A stretch of DNA of 49,028 nt from Woeseiaceae bacterium (GTDB lineage Bacteria > Pseudomonadota > Gammaproteobacteria > Steroidobacterales > Woeseiaceae): positions 1-49,028 of the forward strand of contig JASJBE010000013.1 in the NCBI GenBank assembly GCA_030066655.1, given 5' to 3'. The notes beneath the pieces are model-generated. The model was not told the origin of the DNA. It did not search any database and worked only from the letters and a program-made list of their open reading frames with translations. The position numbers and the translations under genes were made by a program. This document shows positions 8,213-15,291 of the stretch, in pieces (the first letter of the stretch is position 1; each line of letters opens with the position of its first letter).

Positions 8213-10066
8213 CTAGCGACAGAATACGGTGCCGGTTTCCGTCTCTCCACAAAAATCATTCCAGCCGTATTCACGCCAGTACCGGACCAGTCCCATGTCG
8301 TCGACGAGGCGGGAAAACTCAGGACTCGGGCGGACATCGTCGAACAACGGATACCAGAAGATCCACAAGTCGGCGGAGCGTCGGAAGGTATTCAGTACGA
8401 GCTCACTGTCGTCGTAGTAGCCCGAAAAGACAGCGACGAGATAATCGTTGTTGGAATCCTGCTGATAGATACTGTCCAGGTATGCGAGCGAACGTTCGCG
8501 GTCTCCGTGCAGCTCCCGCATTCGCACCAGCACGTTCGACGCCTGCGGCGCAACCCGCTCGATCGCCCGCGAATACCAGGTCTGTATCTGCTCGGCGTCG
8601 TCCAGTGCCAGTGCCGCCACCAGGGCCTCGAGGCTCGCGCCCCCATGCAATTCGCCATCGACATAGAGTGCCTCCAGCAGCTCGAGCGCAGCGGCCGGTT
8701 GCTCATCGACGACAAGGCTGTGTCCGAGATACAGCACGCCTTCCGAACGCTTCGGATCCACCATCGCGTTCTCGCGCTGCAGGACCAGCGCATCACTGAC
8801 GTGGCCCGTCTTCAGGATCATGTCGATATAGGATCCTGAGCGTGACAGCGGTATCGGTATGTCGGCGTTGGCAAGTTGATCGAAGAAGGCTCGCGCCGAG
8901 AAGAAGTCACCCGCCACGATTTCGAGGTACGCCGCCGTCTGCAGCACGATCGATGAGCGCGGCGCCAGTTCCAGCGCGCGCTTTAGCGCCTGGCGGGCCA
9001 GCGCCTCGTTGCTGTTCCAGAACTCGGTGCCTATCGAGAGCCTCGCGAAAAGGTAGGCGGACGCGAGACGCTCCCACGCGATGGCGTAGGTCGGGTCCAG
9101 CACCGTCGCCTGTCGGTACATCTCGATCGATTCGAGGGCGCCCTGTGTCGTGCCGTCCTTGTATCGTGCGTTGCCCCTGAGCACGAGCCGGTGCGCCTCG
9201 ATATTCGTCGTGTTGCCGGTGTAGCGGGCTCGCTCACCCACGTTCAGCCGCAGGCTCAGCGCCTTCGCAACATTCTCCGCGATCTCTTCCTGGATGACGA
9301 AGACCTCGGCCTGGCGTCGGTCGAACGTCTCGGACCACAGGTGGAAGCCGTCGCTTACGTCGATCAGCTGCGCGGTGACGCGGAGCGTCTCATCGGACAG
9401 TCGGACGCTGCCCTCCAGCACGTGCGAAACGTCCAACTGCCGGCCGATGCTGCGCAGGTCCTCGTTTCGACCCTTGAAATAGAAGGAAGACGTTCGACCC
9501 GTCACACGCAGGCCGTCCAGCTTGACCAGCTGGTTGATCAACTCCTCTGTGATGCCGTCGGCGAAGTACTCCTGGTCGCCCGCCTCGCTCATGTCCACGA
9601 ACGGCAACACGGCGATCGAGCGATCCTCGATCAGCACAGGCTCCGCTGGCCGGATCGCCCAGACGGCCAGCAGCACCACCATCAACAGCGCGGCGGCCCC
9701 GAAGCCGTATCGCGGCCAGGCCGGACTGTGAGTTGTACGCTCCGGCAAAGGCTTGGCCGGCTGCATCAGACGGAAGCCTTTGCGCGGAATCGTCTCGATG
9801 TAGCCGGGCGCTTTCGCCGAATCCCCGAAGGCGCGGCGTAGCTCCGCAATGCTGTGCGTCAGGACGTCGTCCGTGACGTCACTGTTCGGCCACACCGATG
9901 CGAACAGCTGATCGCGGGATACGACGGAGCCTTCCGCATTCAGCAGGCACTCCAGTACCTGCATCGACTTCGGCTTGATTCGGACACTCTGCCCGTCGCT
10001 CTCGACGACGCAGCGTTCGATATCGACCGTAAATTGCCCGACGATCAATCGGGATTCCAGCGGCAT
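8213..10066 (-). CDS. CadC-type one-component regulator with TolB-like and TPR domains
   Basis: 617 residues in three parts. Residues 8-100 form an OmpR/PhoB-type winged helix (KPKSMQVLECLL, then the wing ETIPRKGFRL). A single membrane helix lies at about 120-138. The rest is predicted periplasmic: a TolB-N-like/adenylate-cyclase-associated region (IAVLPFVDMS, then FADGITEELINQL, VLEGSVR and SETFDR, about 149-260) followed by TPR-like helical repeats to about 580. There is no receiver domain and no neighbouring histidine kinase, so it probably senses a signal directly through the periplasmic part, as CadC and ToxR do. An AGGAGG-like Shine-Dalgarno (GGAGG, 9 bases upstream) supports the ATG. 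The signal and targets are unknown; the downstream neighbours on its strand are parE-parC, separated by an 82-base gap. Confidence 0.85.
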   Translation of the reverse strand: MPLESRLIVGQFTVDIERCVVESDGQSVRIKPKSMQVLECLLNAEGSVVSRDQLFASVWPNSDVTDDVLTHSIAELRRAFGDSAKAPGYIETIPRKGFRLMQPAKPLPERTTHSPAWPRYGFGAAALLMVVLLAVWAIRPAEPVLIEDRSIAVLPFVDMSEAGDQEYFADGITEELINQLVKLDGLRVTGRTSSFYFKGRNEDLRSIGRQLDVSHVLEGSVRLSDETLRVTAQLIDVSDGFHLWSETFDRRQAEVFVIQEEIAENVAKALSLRLNVGERARYTGNTTNIEAHRLVLRGNARYKDGTTQGALESIEMYRQATVLDPTYAIAWERLASAYLFARLSIGTEFWNSNEALARQALKRALELAPRSSIVLQTAAYLEIVAGDFFSARAFFDQLANADIPIPLSRSGSYIDMILKTGHVSDALVLQRENAMVDPKRSEGVLYLGHSLVVDEQPAAALELLEALYVDGELHGGASLEALVAALALDDAEQIQTWYSRAIERVAPQASNVLVRMRELHGDRERSLAYLDSIYQQDSNNDYLVAVFSGYYDDSELVLNTFRRSADLWIFWYPLFDDVRPSPEFSRLVDDMGLVRYWREYGWNDFCGETETGTVFCR

Positions 10067-10091
10067 TGTCGGCGGCCTCCAGGTTAACCCG

Positions 10092-10109
10092 GTGCCGCCG
10101 AGACGGCAC
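10092..10109 (-). terminator. Hairpin between small lipoprotein and CadC-type regulator genes
   Basis: GTGCCG and CGGCAC form a perfect 6-base stem around a 6-base loop, directly at the stop codon of the lipoprotein gene. No T-run follows on the minus strand, so it may only weaken read-through into the regulator gene. Confidence 0.3.
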
Positions 10110-10348
10110 TAGGCGCAGATATATCGCTCGCGGTTACGGGGAACACCGTCTCGATCCGGCTTACCGACGGCGTCGACGATGATCCGACCGCCGCGAGCAT
10201 TGCATCGCGTTCGATCGTATTTGAACCGCTCCGCATACTCGAAGTTCCGATATTGACGTTCCTCAAGCCGCTCGGCCGGCAAACCCGCGCAACCGCTCAG
10301 GATCAACAGTCCAAATACAGCGGCAATTCTCAATGTGAGCTTGTTCAA
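10109..10348 (-). CDS. Small predicted lipoprotein of unknown function
   Basis: 79 residues. A typical lipoprotein signal is present: Lys/Arg-containing N-terminus, a hydrophobic stretch, and the lipobox LSGC with the lipidated cysteine at position 20. The mature part is charged and rich in Arg, Glu and Tyr, with two further cysteines, one near the C-terminus (RYICA). I do not recognise a domain. The start is TTG, supported by GGAG seven bases upstream; there is no ATG in frame. It lies just upstream of the CadC-type regulator on the same strand, so the two may share a transcript. It is probably anchored in the outer or inner membrane, facing the periplasm. Confidence 0.6.
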   Translation of the reverse strand: MNKLTLRIAAVFGLLILSGCAGLPAERLEERQYRNFEYAERFKYDRTRCNARGGRIIVDAVGKPDRDGVPRNRERYICA

Positions 10349-10438
10349 GACTCTACTCCGGTAGTGAATAACCGGCGTGAAACTAGAGCTAGACTGTTGT
10401 TTCTTCAGGAATAGATGGTGAACAAAAGGCGAACGGAA

Positions 10439-10450
10439 CCTGAATTCAGG
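10439..10450. repeat. Perfect 12-base palindrome in intergenic DNA
   Basis: CCTGAATTCAGG reads identically on both strands. It sits in the 144-base gap between the DUF3501 gene and the lipoprotein gene. It could be an operator half-overlap or chance; nothing else in the gap is recognisable apart from CGGCC-TT-GGCCG at 10477-10488, just after the DUF3501 stop. Confidence 0.3.
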
Positions 10451-10492
10451 ACGCCGACCGCCCGAAAGCGTCGAATCGGCCTTGGCCGTCGT

Positions 10493-11080
10493 CTAGTTGA
10501 GGTCCCCGAGCAGGGACTCGCGGATACTCTCGTCGACCGGGTTGATGTCGACCAGGTAGTTCTCATGGTCGATACCGGCCGCGAGGCTCGCGCCCCCCTT
10601 GAGTGCATCGATCTGCTCTGCGGGCAATTCGAAGCGCATGAAGTGCACGGCGGATGTCTTGGTCTCGTCCGAGCGGTCGAGGTCCTCGTCGGCGATCGCG
10701 TAGATTCGCTCGAATCCGTCGACCTGCATGTAGACCTTGTCCTCGACGCCCAAAAGCCGCCCCAGCATCTGGCGGCGTTCCTCGATGTCCGGAAACTCGA
10801 CCATGAACGTCGCTTTCCAGTTCGTGCCGTCGGGAATCAGCGGGTTGTAGGCTTCGAGCTCTTCCATGATCTCTTCGGCTTCAAAGATCTTCTCGATGCG
10901 CAGCATCTCCTGGACCTGGTATTGCATGGTCAGCCGGTCTTCGAAGTACAGCGCCGCGTTGGTGCCCAGCGCGATGCGCCGATGCTTCTTGTGGTCCAGC
11001 ACCTGCTGCCGGAACTCATCGCGGATCTCGGCGTATTTTTCGAGGGTGAACAGGTCTTCGCGACTCAGTTTTTGCATCAT
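10493..11080 (-). CDS. DUF3501 family protein
   Basis: 195 residues, soluble, no signal peptide. The sequence (LSREDLFTLEKYAEIRDEFR, then HKKHRRIALG, AALYFEDRLTMQYQVQEML) matches the DUF3501 family, whose biochemical function is unknown. Family members usually stand next to a rubrerythrin and a two-cluster Fe-S protein, exactly as here; the gap to the Fe-S gene is only two bases, so translation is probably coupled. A role in peroxide defence or in serving the Fe-S partner is an inference from this context. Two adjacent ATG codons (11080 and 11077) are both possible starts. Confidence 0.8.
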   Translation of the reverse strand: MMQKLSREDLFTLEKYAEIRDEFRQQVLDHKKHRRIALGTNAALYFEDRLTMQYQVQEMLRIEKIFEAEEIMEELEAYNPLIPDGTNWKATFMVEFPDIEERRQMLGRLLGVEDKVYMQVDGFERIYAIADEDLDRSDETKTSAVHFMRFELPAEQIDALKGGASLAAGIDHENYLVDINPVDESIRESLLGDLN

Positions 11081-11082
11081 GT

Positions 11083-12426
11083 TCAGATTCCGTACGCTTT
11101 TCTCAAGAGACTCATGGGGTGTCCGGCGTCAACGCCATCGAGATCCTGCGTGATCTGCTCCGACGCCATGGGGCAATCGCTGATGACGTGGTCCGGGTTC
11201 GCCTTCTTTATCTTGTTGACAATGGGACGCGCGATCTTCTTCGACACGTCGTGGAATTCCTGCTTGACGGCGTAGGTGCCATCGTGTCCCGAACAGCGTT
11301 CGATCGCGTCCACCTTCGTATCGGGCACCAGCTGCAAAGCGTCGCGGGTCTTGAGCCCGATGTTCTGAACCCGTAGGTGACAGGGCACCTGGTAGGTGAT
11401 CGAGCCGAGCGGCCGTGAGAAGTCCGTGTTCAGTCGCTGCTCTTTGTGACGCAGCATCAGGTATTCGAACGGATCGAACATCGCGTCGCGCACCTTCAGG
11501 ACGTCAGCATCGTCCGGGAACATCAGCGGGAGCTCCTGCTTGTACATCAACGTACAGGACGGGATCGGCGTGACGATATCCCAGCCCTTGTCGACCCAGG
11601 CCGCGAGAACCGGGATATTGATGTCTTTCGCCTTCTGGACGGACTCGAGGTCGCCGAGTTCGAGCTTCGGCATGCCGCAACAGGCTTCCTTCTCCGCGAT
11701 CGTGACCGGTATGTCGTTGTGCTCGAAGACAGCAACCAGATCTTCGTCCATTTCCGGACGGTTTCGGTTGCCATAGCAAGTCGCGTAAAGCACCACGCGG
11801 CCGCGAGTCGCCTCGGTTGCGACGGCCGTAGCCCCCGACACGTCGTGCAAACGCTCAAGTCGCTTGCGCGCCGGACGGGAATGGTAGTCAGGTACCGGTG
11901 CCTGCTCGTGGACTCCGAGCGTCTTTTTGAGCAACTTCCGGCCGGATGAGCTCCTGTTCACCGCGTTGACCACACCGGCAACGATCGGGATGCCGGCGAA
12001 TTTGCCGACGGCGTCGGTCGAACTCAGGATCTTGTCCCGCGTCGAAGCGCCCTCGCGTTTGAAGCGTGCAGCCTTCGCGCGCAGCATCAGGTGCGGGAAG
12101 TCGACGTTCCACTCGTGCGGCGGCACGTAGGGACACTTCGTCATGTAACACATGTCGCACAGGTAGCAGTGGTCGACGACGTCCCAGTAGGCGGTCTTCG
12201 GGACGGTGTCCAGCTCCATGCTCTCCGACTCGTCGATTGCGTCGAACAGCGTAGGAAACGCGTTGCACAGGTTGAAGCAACGACGGCACCCATGGCAGAT
12301 GTCGTAGACGCGCTCGAGCTCCTCGAACAAGGGCTCCTCGGCGTAGAAGGCCTCTGATTGCCAGTCGAGCGGATGCCGCGTCGGCGCCTCGAGGCTGCCT
12401 TCGCGCTTGTCTGATGGAGGGCTCAT
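11083..12426 (-). CDS. GlpC/HdrB-like (Fe-S)-binding oxidoreductase
   Basis: 447 residues, soluble. The N-terminal part holds two four-cysteine clusters: C44, C47, C50, C54 (CHGCRRCFNLC) and C87, C90, C93, C98 (CYLCDMCYMTKCP), typical of [4Fe-4S] electron-transfer domains. The C-terminal half carries two cysteine-rich CCG-type regions (EACCGMPKLELGD and ERCSGHDGTYAVKQEFHD), as in heterodisulfide reductase HdrB and the anaerobic glycerol-3-phosphate dehydrogenase subunit GlpC. It is the middle gene of the rubrerythrin, Fe-S, DUF3501 cluster. It may pass electrons to rubrerythrin, which here lacks its own rubredoxin domain; that is an inference. No flavin or membrane segment is seen. Confidence 0.85.
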   Translation of the reverse strand: MSPPSDKREGSLEAPTRHPLDWQSEAFYAEEPLFEELERVYDICHGCRRCFNLCNAFPTLFDAIDESESMELDTVPKTAYWDVVDHCYLCDMCYMTKCPYVPPHEWNVDFPHLMLRAKAARFKREGASTRDKILSSTDAVGKFAGIPIVAGVVNAVNRSSSGRKLLKKTLGVHEQAPVPDYHSRPARKRLERLHDVSGATAVATEATRGRVVLYATCYGNRNRPEMDEDLVAVFEHNDIPVTIAEKEACCGMPKLELGDLESVQKAKDINIPVLAAWVDKGWDIVTPIPSCTLMYKQELPLMFPDDADVLKVRDAMFDPFEYLMLRHKEQRLNTDFSRPLGSITYQVPCHLRVQNIGLKTRDALQLVPDTKVDAIERCSGHDGTYAVKQEFHDVSKKIARPIVNKIKKANPDHVISDCPMASEQITQDLDGVDAGHPMSLLRKAYGI

Positions 12427-12440
12427 GACGGCTGATCAAC

Positions 12441-12474
12441 ACCGGGGCCAAGAGGCCCCGGTACTGAGGTCAGT
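12441..12474 (-). terminator. Strong intergenic hairpin(s) between rubrerythrin and Fe-S genes
   Basis: A perfect 9-base stem (ACCGGGGCC and GGCCCCGGT) closed by a 4-base loop lies at 12441-12462. A smaller inverted repeat (ACTGA-GG-TCAGT, 12463-12474) lies between it and the rubrerythrin stop. No T-run follows, so this is more likely a partial terminator or a 3' RNA-stabilising structure that lets rubrerythrin be made in excess over the downstream genes. Confidence 0.55.
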
Positions 12475-12894
12475 TTAGTCGTCGAGCGTGTCGAGTGCTT
12501 TCTGGAAGCGGTTCGCGTGAGAGCGCTCTGCCTTTGCCAGCGTTTCGAACCAGTCGGCGATCTCGTCGAAATCCTCGTCCCTGGCCGTCTTGGCCATGCC
12601 GGGATACATGTCGGTGTACTCGTGTGTTTCACCGGCAATTGCGGCCGCCAGGTTGTCAGGGGTCGAGCCGATCGGCATACCGGTCGCCGGATCACCGACT
12701 TCCTCGAGGTATTCGAGGTGGCCGTGGGCGTGGCCGGTCTCACCCTCTGCCGTGGAGCGGAAGACGGCTGCAACGTCGTTGTAGCCTTCTACGTCGGCTT
12801 TTGCTGCGAAGTACAGATAGCGCCTGTTGGCCTGGGACTCACCGGCAAACGCTTCTTTGAGGTTGTTTTCGGTCTTGCTGCCTTTCAACGACAT
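12475..12894 (-). CDS. rbr: Rubrerythrin (ferritin-like diiron domain only)
   Basis: 139 residues. The four-helix ferritin-like fold shows the diiron ligands in order: an E in AFAGESQANRRY, then EGETGHAHGH, AGETHEY and KAERSHANRF. Rubrerythrins reduce hydrogen peroxide in the cytoplasm. The usual C-terminal rubredoxin domain (two CxxC motifs) is absent, so an external electron donor is needed; the Fe-S protein encoded next is an obvious candidate. A strong Shine-Dalgarno (GAGGGG) precedes the ATG. The upstream region contains a palindrome inside a possible promoter with a long spacer. First gene of the cluster. Confidence 0.93.
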   Translation of the reverse strand: MSLKGSKTENNLKEAFAGESQANRRYLYFAAKADVEGYNDVAAVFRSTAEGETGHAHGHLEYLEEVGDPATGMPIGSTPDNLAAAIAGETHEYTDMYPGMAKTARDEDFDEIADWFETLAKAERSHANRFQKALDTLDD

Positions 12895-12919
12895 GTTGTT
12901 CCCCTCTTGTTGCGATTGA

Positions 12920-12950
12920 TTTACATTTAGACTCGGTCTAAGTACGTGAA
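12920..12950 (-). promoter_or_regulatory. Candidate regulated promoter of the rubrerythrin cluster
   Basis: The palindrome TTAGAC-N3-GTCTAA occupies 12927-12941. It lies between a -35-like TTCACG (12950-12945) and a -10-like TGTAAA (12925-12920), giving a 19-base spacer. Long spacers holding a palindrome are typical of MerR/SoxR-type regulators; an Rrf2-type repressor is also possible. The palindrome is seen directly; the promoter boxes are weak matches. Confidence 0.45.
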
Positions 12951-13072
12951 TGACTGTACTGCCGCGTTATCCCGCCTGTCAATTCGTAGACGTCGCGAAC
13001 CGTTGGCTTTAAACGCCGATGCACGATTGCCGCCTGGATGCGCCGTCCTGCGGCTTATCGTTTAGATTGTGT

Positions 13073-13101
13073 TTGACCGCCGCCGTGACTAACGCTACTT
13101 T
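13073..13101 (+). promoter_or_regulatory. Possible promoter of xseB
   Basis: TTGACC (13073-13078) and TACTTT (13096-13101) are separated by 17 bases. The -35 is good, the -10 is poor. The predicted transcript would start about 25 bases before the ATG. Confidence 0.35.
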
Positions 13102-13131
13102 GCGCGGCAACCCATTCACAAGGGCGCCTTG

Positions 13132-13359
13132 ATGAGCAACACGCTGGAAAAAACGCTGAACGACCTCGAAAAGCTGGTCGAAGAACTCGAGTCCGGAGAT
13201 CTTCCGCTCGAAGACGCGATGAAGAAGTTCGAGGAAGGCATCAAGCTGACGCGCGGCGCCCAGTCGGCACTCAAGGACGCCGAACAGAAGGTCGAGGTGC
13301 TGCTGAAGAGTGCAGGCGGAGAAGAATCCCTCGAAGACTTCGAGCCCGACGACGAGTAG
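13132..13359 (+). CDS. xseB: Exodeoxyribonuclease VII small subunit
   Basis: 75 residues, the usual family length. It reads TLNDLEKLVEELESGDLPLEDAMKKFEEGIKLTR, the conserved coiled-coil of XseB, followed by an acidic tail. XseB binds XseA to form exonuclease VII, which degrades single-stranded DNA. The ATG at 13132 is preferred over the overlapping TTG three bases earlier because family members begin near this point. In most Gammaproteobacteria xseB is followed by ispA and dxs; here it stands alone, between the divergent rubrerythrin cluster and the convergent kinase gene. Confidence 0.93.
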   Translation: MSNTLEKTLNDLEKLVEELESGDLPLEDAMKKFEEGIKLTRGAQSALKDAEQKVEVLLKSAGGEESLEDFEPDDE

Positions 13360-13387
13360 CCCGGGCAACGTCGCAGCCGGCATCAGG

Positions 13388-13401
13388 AACTATCGATAGT
13401 T
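13388..13401. repeat. Perfect 14-base palindrome in a convergent gap
   Basis: AACTATCGATAGTT reads the same on both strands and lies between the convergent xseB and kinase genes, in a 122-base gap. It might be a weak bidirectional hairpin (5-base stem, TCGA loop) or a protein-binding site. No T-run is present. Confidence 0.3.
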
Positions 13402-13481
13402 GCGTCAGGACCGGCCGTCACTTCGACAACGGGGTCTGCGAGGTCAGGCAGACTTCGACGGCAGTGCGTCGGGCGCGCCCA

Positions 13482-14789
13482 TCAGGTATTGCCGCCCTCA
13501 CCGCTCGACTGCAGACGGGTGATCAGTGCACGCAGGAAGCGTTTGTTGAATCTGAGCTGGCAGCTTGACGACACCTGCTCCATCAGCGTCGAGCTGACAC
13601 GCAGGATCGTGACCGCCCCGTCCGCCGTGATCGACGCCTGGCGCTTCGCGCCACGCACGTAGCTGGTCTCGCCGAAACAATCCCCATCGGCCAACGCACC
13701 GACTTCGCGGCCGTTCGCCATGACCTTCACGTTGCCGGACACGATGATGTAGAAGCGGTCGTCTGAATCGCCCTCGCGAACGATGTCCTCGCCGTCGCGA
13801 TACTCGTGCCAGTCAGACGCGCGCAGCACTTCCCAGATCTCTGCGTGCGAGAACTCGTGGAAGAAAGTCAACGAGCGGAGCAGGTCGAAGTGCTCCTGGT
13901 TGTCAAGGCTGTCGTACTTCTGACGCAGGTCCTTGTAGACGCGTGTCAGCTCGGCTGCCAGCGTCGCGCCACTCGACGGACGCGTGTCCGGGTTCTTCTG
14001 CATCGTCATCGCAACGACGTGCTCGAGTTCCTCCGGCAGGTCGTCGCGATACGTGTGAATCGGCGGCGGCGTCGCGTAGACAATCTGGTGCAAGAGCTTC
14101 GACAGATTGTCGGCGCGGAACGGCCGGAATCCGGTCAGCAACTCGTACATGACCGCGCCGAGCGAATACAGGTCGGACTTCGGCGTCAGCTCTTCGGACT
14201 GCACCTGCTCGGGGCTCATGTAGCTCGGAGAGCCGGCGATACCCTCGATACGCGACACTTCCGAATCGCTGACAATTGCGATACCGAAGTCGATGATGCG
14301 GACGTCGTTATCGATCGTCAGCATGACGTTACTGGGTTTGATATCGCGGTGAATGACGCCACGCCCGTGAGCGTAGTGCAGCGCCTTGGCGCATTTGTAG
14401 ACTAACTCGACAACGTCGTCGACGCGCAGCAGGTTGTCAGGCCGGCAGTAGGCAGCCAGCGTGCGGGCGCCCTGAATGTGCTCGGTGACGACGTAGTACT
14501 TGCCGTCCTCTTCACCGGCGTCGTAGATCGGCATGATGTTCGGATGCTGGAGCATGCCGACCATGTGCGCCTCGTTGTAGAACATCTTGCGTGAGACGCT
14601 GGCGCGCTGAGGGTCGGATGCCTCTTCGAGGTTGTACACCTTGATCGCGACGTCTCGCCGGTAGTAGGGGTCGTGCGACAGGAACACATCGCCAGTACTG
14701 CCCTTGCCAATCTTGTTGATGATGACGTACTTGCCGATCTTGTCCGGCATGTCAGAGCGATTTTGAATTTCGCTAACGGGGCTGGCCAT
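13482..14789 (-). CDS. Ser/Thr protein kinase with C-terminal cyclic-nucleotide-binding domain
   Basis: 435 residues, no membrane segment. Residues 21-290 form a complete Hanks-type kinase: glycine loop IGKGSTGDVF (27-36), Lys50 in VAIK, catalytic HRDIKPSN (147-154), DFG (167-169) and an activation segment ending SPSYMSPEQ. Residues about 305-420 form a CRP-type beta-barrel with the phosphate-binding cassette FGE (372-374) and an arginine at 383 (KRQAS), the residues that hold cyclic nucleotide phosphate. It therefore looks able to bind cAMP or cGMP and could be a bacterial analogue of a cyclic-nucleotide-dependent kinase. It lies 13 bases after pgpA on the same strand, as last gene of the rib-nusB-thiL-pgpA run. 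Substrate unknown. Confidence 0.88.
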   Translation of the reverse strand: MASPVSEIQNRSDMPDKIGKYVIINKIGKGSTGDVFLSHDPYYRRDVAIKVYNLEEASDPQRASVSRKMFYNEAHMVGMLQHPNIMPIYDAGEEDGKYYVVTEHIQGARTLAAYCRPDNLLRVDDVVELVYKCAKALHYAHGRGVIHRDIKPSNVMLTIDNDVRIIDFGIAIVSDSEVSRIEGIAGSPSYMSPEQVQSEELTPKSDLYSLGAVMYELLTGFRPFRADNLSKLLHQIVYATPPPIHTYRDDLPEELEHVVAMTMQKNPDTRPSSGATLAAELTRVYKDLRQKYDSLDNQEHFDLLRSLTFFHEFSHAEIWEVLRASDWHEYRDGEDIVREGDSDDRFYIIVSGNVKVMANGREVGALADGDCFGETSYVRGAKRQASITADGAVTILRVSSTLMEQVSSSCQLRFNKRFLRALITRLQSSGEGGNT

Positions 14790-14802
14790 GTGGTCTCACG
14801 AT

Positions 14803-15291
14803 TCAGTTCATAAGCCACCCGTAAAAGCCTATTAGAATAAGGGCATACAGGGCAGCAACTAGGTCGTCCAGCATAATTCCCAGCCCCCCTTCGATTCTGT
14901 GATCGAGGTCTCGAATCGGCCACGGTTTAACGATGTCGAAGAACCTGAAAGCCACGAATGCCAAGGCCCAGCCGGTGATCGTCAGTGGCGCGAAGATCAG
15001 CACGATGTACATAGCGGCGATCTCGTCCCAGACGATGCCGCCGTGATCGTGAACCCCGATGCGGCGGGCGCTTTCGCCGCACAGCCAGATGCCCGAAAGC
15101 ACCAGCGCAACGGCGACGCCCGCCTGCCACGCGAGGCTTAAGTCCCGGGTCAGCCACGCGATGGGAAACGCGACCAGCGTGCCGACCGTGCCCGGTGCTT
15201 TGGGAAAAAGCCCGGAACCGAATCCAAATGCGAGAAAGTTGACCGGGTCGGACAGTACTTTCGACGCGAGTTGCCGGGGCGATTCGCTCAT
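14803..15291 (-). CDS. pgpA: Phosphatidylglycerophosphatase A
   Basis: 162 residues. It dephosphorylates phosphatidylglycerophosphate to phosphatidylglycerol in the inner membrane. Family hallmarks are present: FGFGSGLFPKAPGTVGTL near the N-terminus, WDEIAAMY in the middle, and the FRFFDIVKPWPI segment with several hydrophobic helices. The ATG at 15291 overlaps the thiL stop in an ATGA arrangement, which fixes the start and indicates translational coupling. thiL-pgpA adjacency is classic in Gammaproteobacteria. Confidence 0.93.
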   Translation of the reverse strand: MSESPRQLASKVLSDPVNFLAFGFGSGLFPKAPGTVGTLVAFPIAWLTRDLSLAWQAGVAVALVLSGIWLCGESARRIGVHDHGGIVWDEIAAMYIVLIFAPLTITGWALAFVAFRFFDIVKPWPIRDLDHRIEGGLGIMLDDLVAALYALILIGFYGWLMN

